Below, in pieces: positions 61,110 to 64,000 of a stretch of 64,000 bases of DNA. The position numbers and the translations under genes are program-made. Numbering within the stretch: position 1 is the stretch's first letter; every line of letters starts with the position of its first letter. Source of the stretch: Coniferiporia sulphurascens (lineage: Eukaryota > Basidiomycota > Agaricomycetes > Hymenochaetales > Hymenochaetaceae); contig NBBA01000012.1 of the NCBI GenBank assembly GCA_002794785.1, positions 496,001 through 560,000 on the forward strand. The letters run 5' to 3'. Below the pieces are notes generated by a model. That model made no database searches. It was not told where the DNA came from and saw nothing but the letters and a program-made list of their open reading frames with translations.

Positions 61110-61490
61110 GGACATGTGGACACACAATCTAGTTTCACAACTTGAAGTGTGTGCACCATTATTTCGGTGCATACACATTTGTAATATGTGTGCACTCTCC
61201 AACTGCATCAGAACAAGTGCAGCCATGCTCTCCATCTCTGCGGCCACTCTCCCTCGTAGTGTGGCCGCATGTGGGCACACTGCAAATGCGTGTGGCCACA
61301 TCAGATTATTTCAGACACTGCGGCCACACTTGCATGTGGACATGTTCCGGATGTGTGGGCACACTCTAATTTGAGTGTGGCTGTTTCCAAGCAAGTGTGG
61401 CCATGACATCGGCAACTACAGCCACACTTGCATGTGGCCACACTCTGAACACCATGGTGTGCCCTTAGCGACATGTGTGGCTCACTTGTA
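61110..61490. repeat. Subterminal palindrome array, outer element, transposase side
   Basis: Begins just downstream of the KDZ stop. Words include GTGTGGCCACA, TGTGGGCACAC, GCGGCCACAC and GTGTGTGCAC. Short plus-strand frames rich in CGHT are translations of the repeat. Confidence 0.7.
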
Positions 61491-62694
61491 CTACACATAG
61501 TATGTATAGAATAATTATTTCACACCTTTTCCCATGGTAGTACTACTTACTAAGACAATAAAATTAGTAACACACTTGGAAGCAACACTGGTAAATCAGA
61601 ACAAGTGTAAACTCCAGTATAGAAACTTCCTGGCACATTGACTTCTTAGAAATAGTACTAGTACCTTGTCTTTGCAAGATAGTCTCTGATAAGATAGTCT
61701 CTGATGGTCTATTTCAATGACTGATATCTTATTCTTTGGAAATCAAGGAGCAGTTCAAAAGGCTCAGTACTGCTACTACTGCCAGTGCTCTCATACTACA
61801 TTGATGCTAGTATACACCTATTTGAAGGGTGAAATTTGGCAGGTGACATGAAAAAGCAAATGCCATTTGACCATGTTGAGCAATGAAGAACTCATGGCTG
61901 CACTGTGTAGCAAAGCTCATTTGCAGACTGTATGCACCAGAGTTCATCCCAGCAACATTCCCTGAAGCCCCCCTTCATTCCCTATTGTTCCCTGCAGTTC
62001 CCAGAGCCCTGGAACGTCCAGAGTATGTAATGTAGCATGCTGGAGTTATCCTGGAAACATGCCCTTGCTTGCAGAGCCATGAGGCCTGTTGTATTTAGTG
62101 GTAGCAGGTTGTTTTGATAATTGAATTTTGTTCCCCCCAGTTTTTATCTATTGTGTGCATTGGAGTGTTTTGTTCAAGCTCCCTGTTGTTCCCCTCTTTG
62201 TTCCCTGTTGTCCCTGGTCCTCTGGACCACCCCCCTGATGTTCCCAGAACTCCGGCACACCCCTCCTTGACACTCCAAGAGACCCCTACTCCCCCCAGGA
62301 TGGCTGTGCAGTGCACCCTGCCCACAAACCTTTCAGTAATTAGACCATGACTGGCCTCAAGCACTACCAGCCTGAGGTACCTCACAAGAATCTTAATGGA
62401 GTTGCTTATGCCCCAAACATGGCATATTTGGAGCAAGGCCATTAGCTAGCTTAGTGGAAGTGAGCAGTGCCATTACCATGATGGTGATATGTGCTTTCAC
62501 TCCTACTCAGACTGCTTCTCCTTTAACTCTCACCCCTTTGTTCACTAACAGATTTGGTCAGATTTATCTTATTTTTAATGGCATAATTTTTGCTCTGACT
62601 CTATCTAGTGAGTTTACACAGAAGTGAGCCCTATACACAACAAACATTCTGCCAGAACTACCATATGACTGAAAAAGAATAATACATGAAATTT
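61491..62694. other. Subterminal spacer, outer element, no gene seen
   Basis: Contains CCCTGTTGTTCCC-like repeats (61960-62250). The 115-codon minus-strand frame at 62442-62095 has no family support. Confidence 0.5.
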
Positions 62695-62940
62695 GTGTGT
62701 ACAAAAAATGGACCCCAGACAGTCTGTGACAACCAAATATTTTCATATACAAAGAGTGGGCATGCTGTATGCACCCACACCACACAGCTATCCCAATTTG
62801 GAAAAAAGTGCAGAGCCCAGTGTGTGTGCACAGTTTCTGTGCACACATGCAATGTGGTGTGTACAGCACTCTCTTAGAATATATTTACAATAGAAGAGAA
62901 TACACACTAAGAGTATCTGGTACATTGGCAGCCTGAAGTG
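62695..62940 (-). repeat. Outer element right terminal inverted repeat
   Basis: 246 bp, ending GGCAGCCTGAAGTG; inverted, gapped match to 19822-20065, strongest over the terminal 48 bases. Confidence 0.83.
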
Positions 62941-62947
62941 CAGAGAA
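62941..62947 (+). repeat. Outer KDZ element target duplication, right
   Basis: CAGAGAA, identical to 19815-19821. Confidence 0.8.
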
Positions 62948-64000
62948 TGCCCACTTGAAGGGCCTTGTGTGTTCAGTCCTTGCAGTCAACATACAGGGCT
63001 TCTTTGACTTGGTGCATCCCCACCTCCTCCACCAACAACTGCTGGAGCTCCAGTGCCCACCTGACATGGCGGACAGGCAGGTCGCTGTCGCTTTCGATGG
63101 CACCACCCTCCCAACTGCCCCCAAACCCGACTTCGGCACCCCCCAGGGATCGCCAGTCTCCCCTATCCTGTCAACAATCTTTGTGGGTGTGGTACTCCGG
63201 TGCTTTCACCAAGCCAGCACCACAGCGCTTGCATATGTTGATGACCATTTACTAATATGTGTTGGCCCCTCGGTTGCATCCAACTGCTGCTGCCTGGCAG
63301 ATGCATACCACCAGCTCAATGGCCTCTTTGGCAACATTGGTCTCAACATCAAAGCTGCCAAAACTGAGGCCCTCCACTTCCACCCACCTCGGCACAGAAC
63401 TGGCTACCAAAACTGGGACACTGCCAGGATCCAAATCGACCCCAACACCCTCATCCGACCATCCCGCCCACTTAGGTGGCTCGGTATTTGGTGGGACCCA
63501 GGCCTTACCTTCAAGGCCCATGTTGAGTGAATGTGCTCCAAGGGACTCTCCACCCTTGCCACCCTCTGCATCCTAGGCAACACCAAACACAGAGTCTCCG
63601 CCCTACTCCCAGTGACTGTACATCAGCTGTGTCTGCTCTGTCTTAGCATGGGGCGCACCGGTCTGTACCATGGCCACCACCAGAAAACCCTGGTCAACTG
63701 TCTCCAGTCTGTGCAAAACACGGCCTGCTGGGATCCTCAGTGTCTATAAAGGCACCTCCCCCTTTTCTACTAATTTCCTTTGCTCAGTCCCTCCCCTTTC
63801 TTTTTACTTTGAATATTTAAAAATGTCCCATTCTCTGCGCCTCTGGTGCACCCCCCACTCTATTGGTCGCAAACACTTTCATACCATAACTAATAGACCT
63901 TTCTCCCTTTCTCTGCAGGTCCAGGTCCCCTGGGTACAACCTGTCCCTGCATACATGCATCCCCCTTGGATGGATCCATTGGCCTTTACAGGTGGATGGG
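62941..64000 (+). pseudogene. Host LINE, right half (RT palm onward)
   Basis: Continues the LINE broken at 19821: AENAHLKGLVCSVLAVNIQGFFDLVHP, then GTPQGSPVSPILS, the catalytic YVDD at about 63235, GYQNWDTARIQ, WLGIWWDPGLTF, a TGA at 63528, and connection-region sequence running off the window. Relative to copy A it lacks the short WCLSFMT stretch after PPDMAD (in-frame deletion near 63070). Same subfamily as copies A and D. Confidence 0.8.

Larger units (their letters stand above)
19822..62940 (+). mobile_element. Outer three-gene KDZ DNA transposon (carries a nested copy)
   Basis: 43,119 bp between inverted termini beginning CACTTCAGG and flanked by the 7 bp duplication CAGAGAA. Own content, in order: left terminal repeat, palindrome array, G3 (minus), divergent spacer (split by the inner element at 28690-48057), Comp (plus), KDZ transposase (plus), palindrome array, right terminal repeat. 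Without the inner element it is about 23.7 kb; also removing three solo LTRs and one LINE leaves about 18.7 kb. Strand is given by the transposase. All three genes carry stops or frameshifts, and the termini differ at roughly a quarter of positions, so it is an old copy. Confidence 0.85.

Overview
The window looks like a transposon-only region of a mushroom-forming basidiomycete (Agaricomycete-type) genome. The evidence is the family mix: KDZ (Kyakuja-Dileera-Zisupton) transposases with a cysteine cluster, a chromodomain Ty3/gypsy element, and non-LTR elements with an RNase H domain, plus short introns starting at GTAAGT-like donors. I see no host housekeeping gene, rRNA, tRNA or CRISPR array. 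Decay is mostly CpG-type transitions, and in the gypsy element nearly every in-frame stop is TGA where relatives have arginine, as expected for old methylated repeats.

Layout. 1-12440: a pile of nested LINE (non-LTR) copies on both strands, including one full-length copy at 2790-9227 (ORF1, then ORF2 = endonuclease, reverse transcriptase, RNase H). 12441-19743: one Ty3/gypsy chromovirus with both LTRs and a polypurine tract, split by two solo LTRs of another family. 19744-19821 and 62941-64000: two halves of one more LINE, separated by a 43 kb insertion.

That insertion is the main result. 19822-62940 is a DNA transposon with about 245 bp terminal inverted repeats beginning CACTTCAGG and a 7 bp target duplication (CAGAGAA). 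Nested inside it, in opposite orientation, is a second and younger copy of the same family (28690-48057) with 261 bp nearly identical terminal inverted repeats and its own 7 bp duplication (ACCAGAA). Each copy carries the same three genes in the same layout: a KDZ transposase and, directly upstream in tandem, an unrecognised companion gene (here 'Comp'); diverging from them, a third unrecognised gene ('G3') with an AT-hook, an acidic region and a conserved C-terminal half. Each copy also carries arrays of short TGTG..CACA palindromes between the genes and both terminal repeats; these are the likely transposase-binding zones.

Later events: ten solo LTRs (about 560 bp, TGTTA...TAACA, mostly with clear 5 bp target duplications) landed in the gypsy element and in both KDZ elements, and an internally rearranged LINE (55837-59293) landed in the outer KDZ gene with a 14 bp duplication. 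All the genes are therefore broken now, but removing the dated insertions gives a readable three-gene transposon architecture in duplicate.
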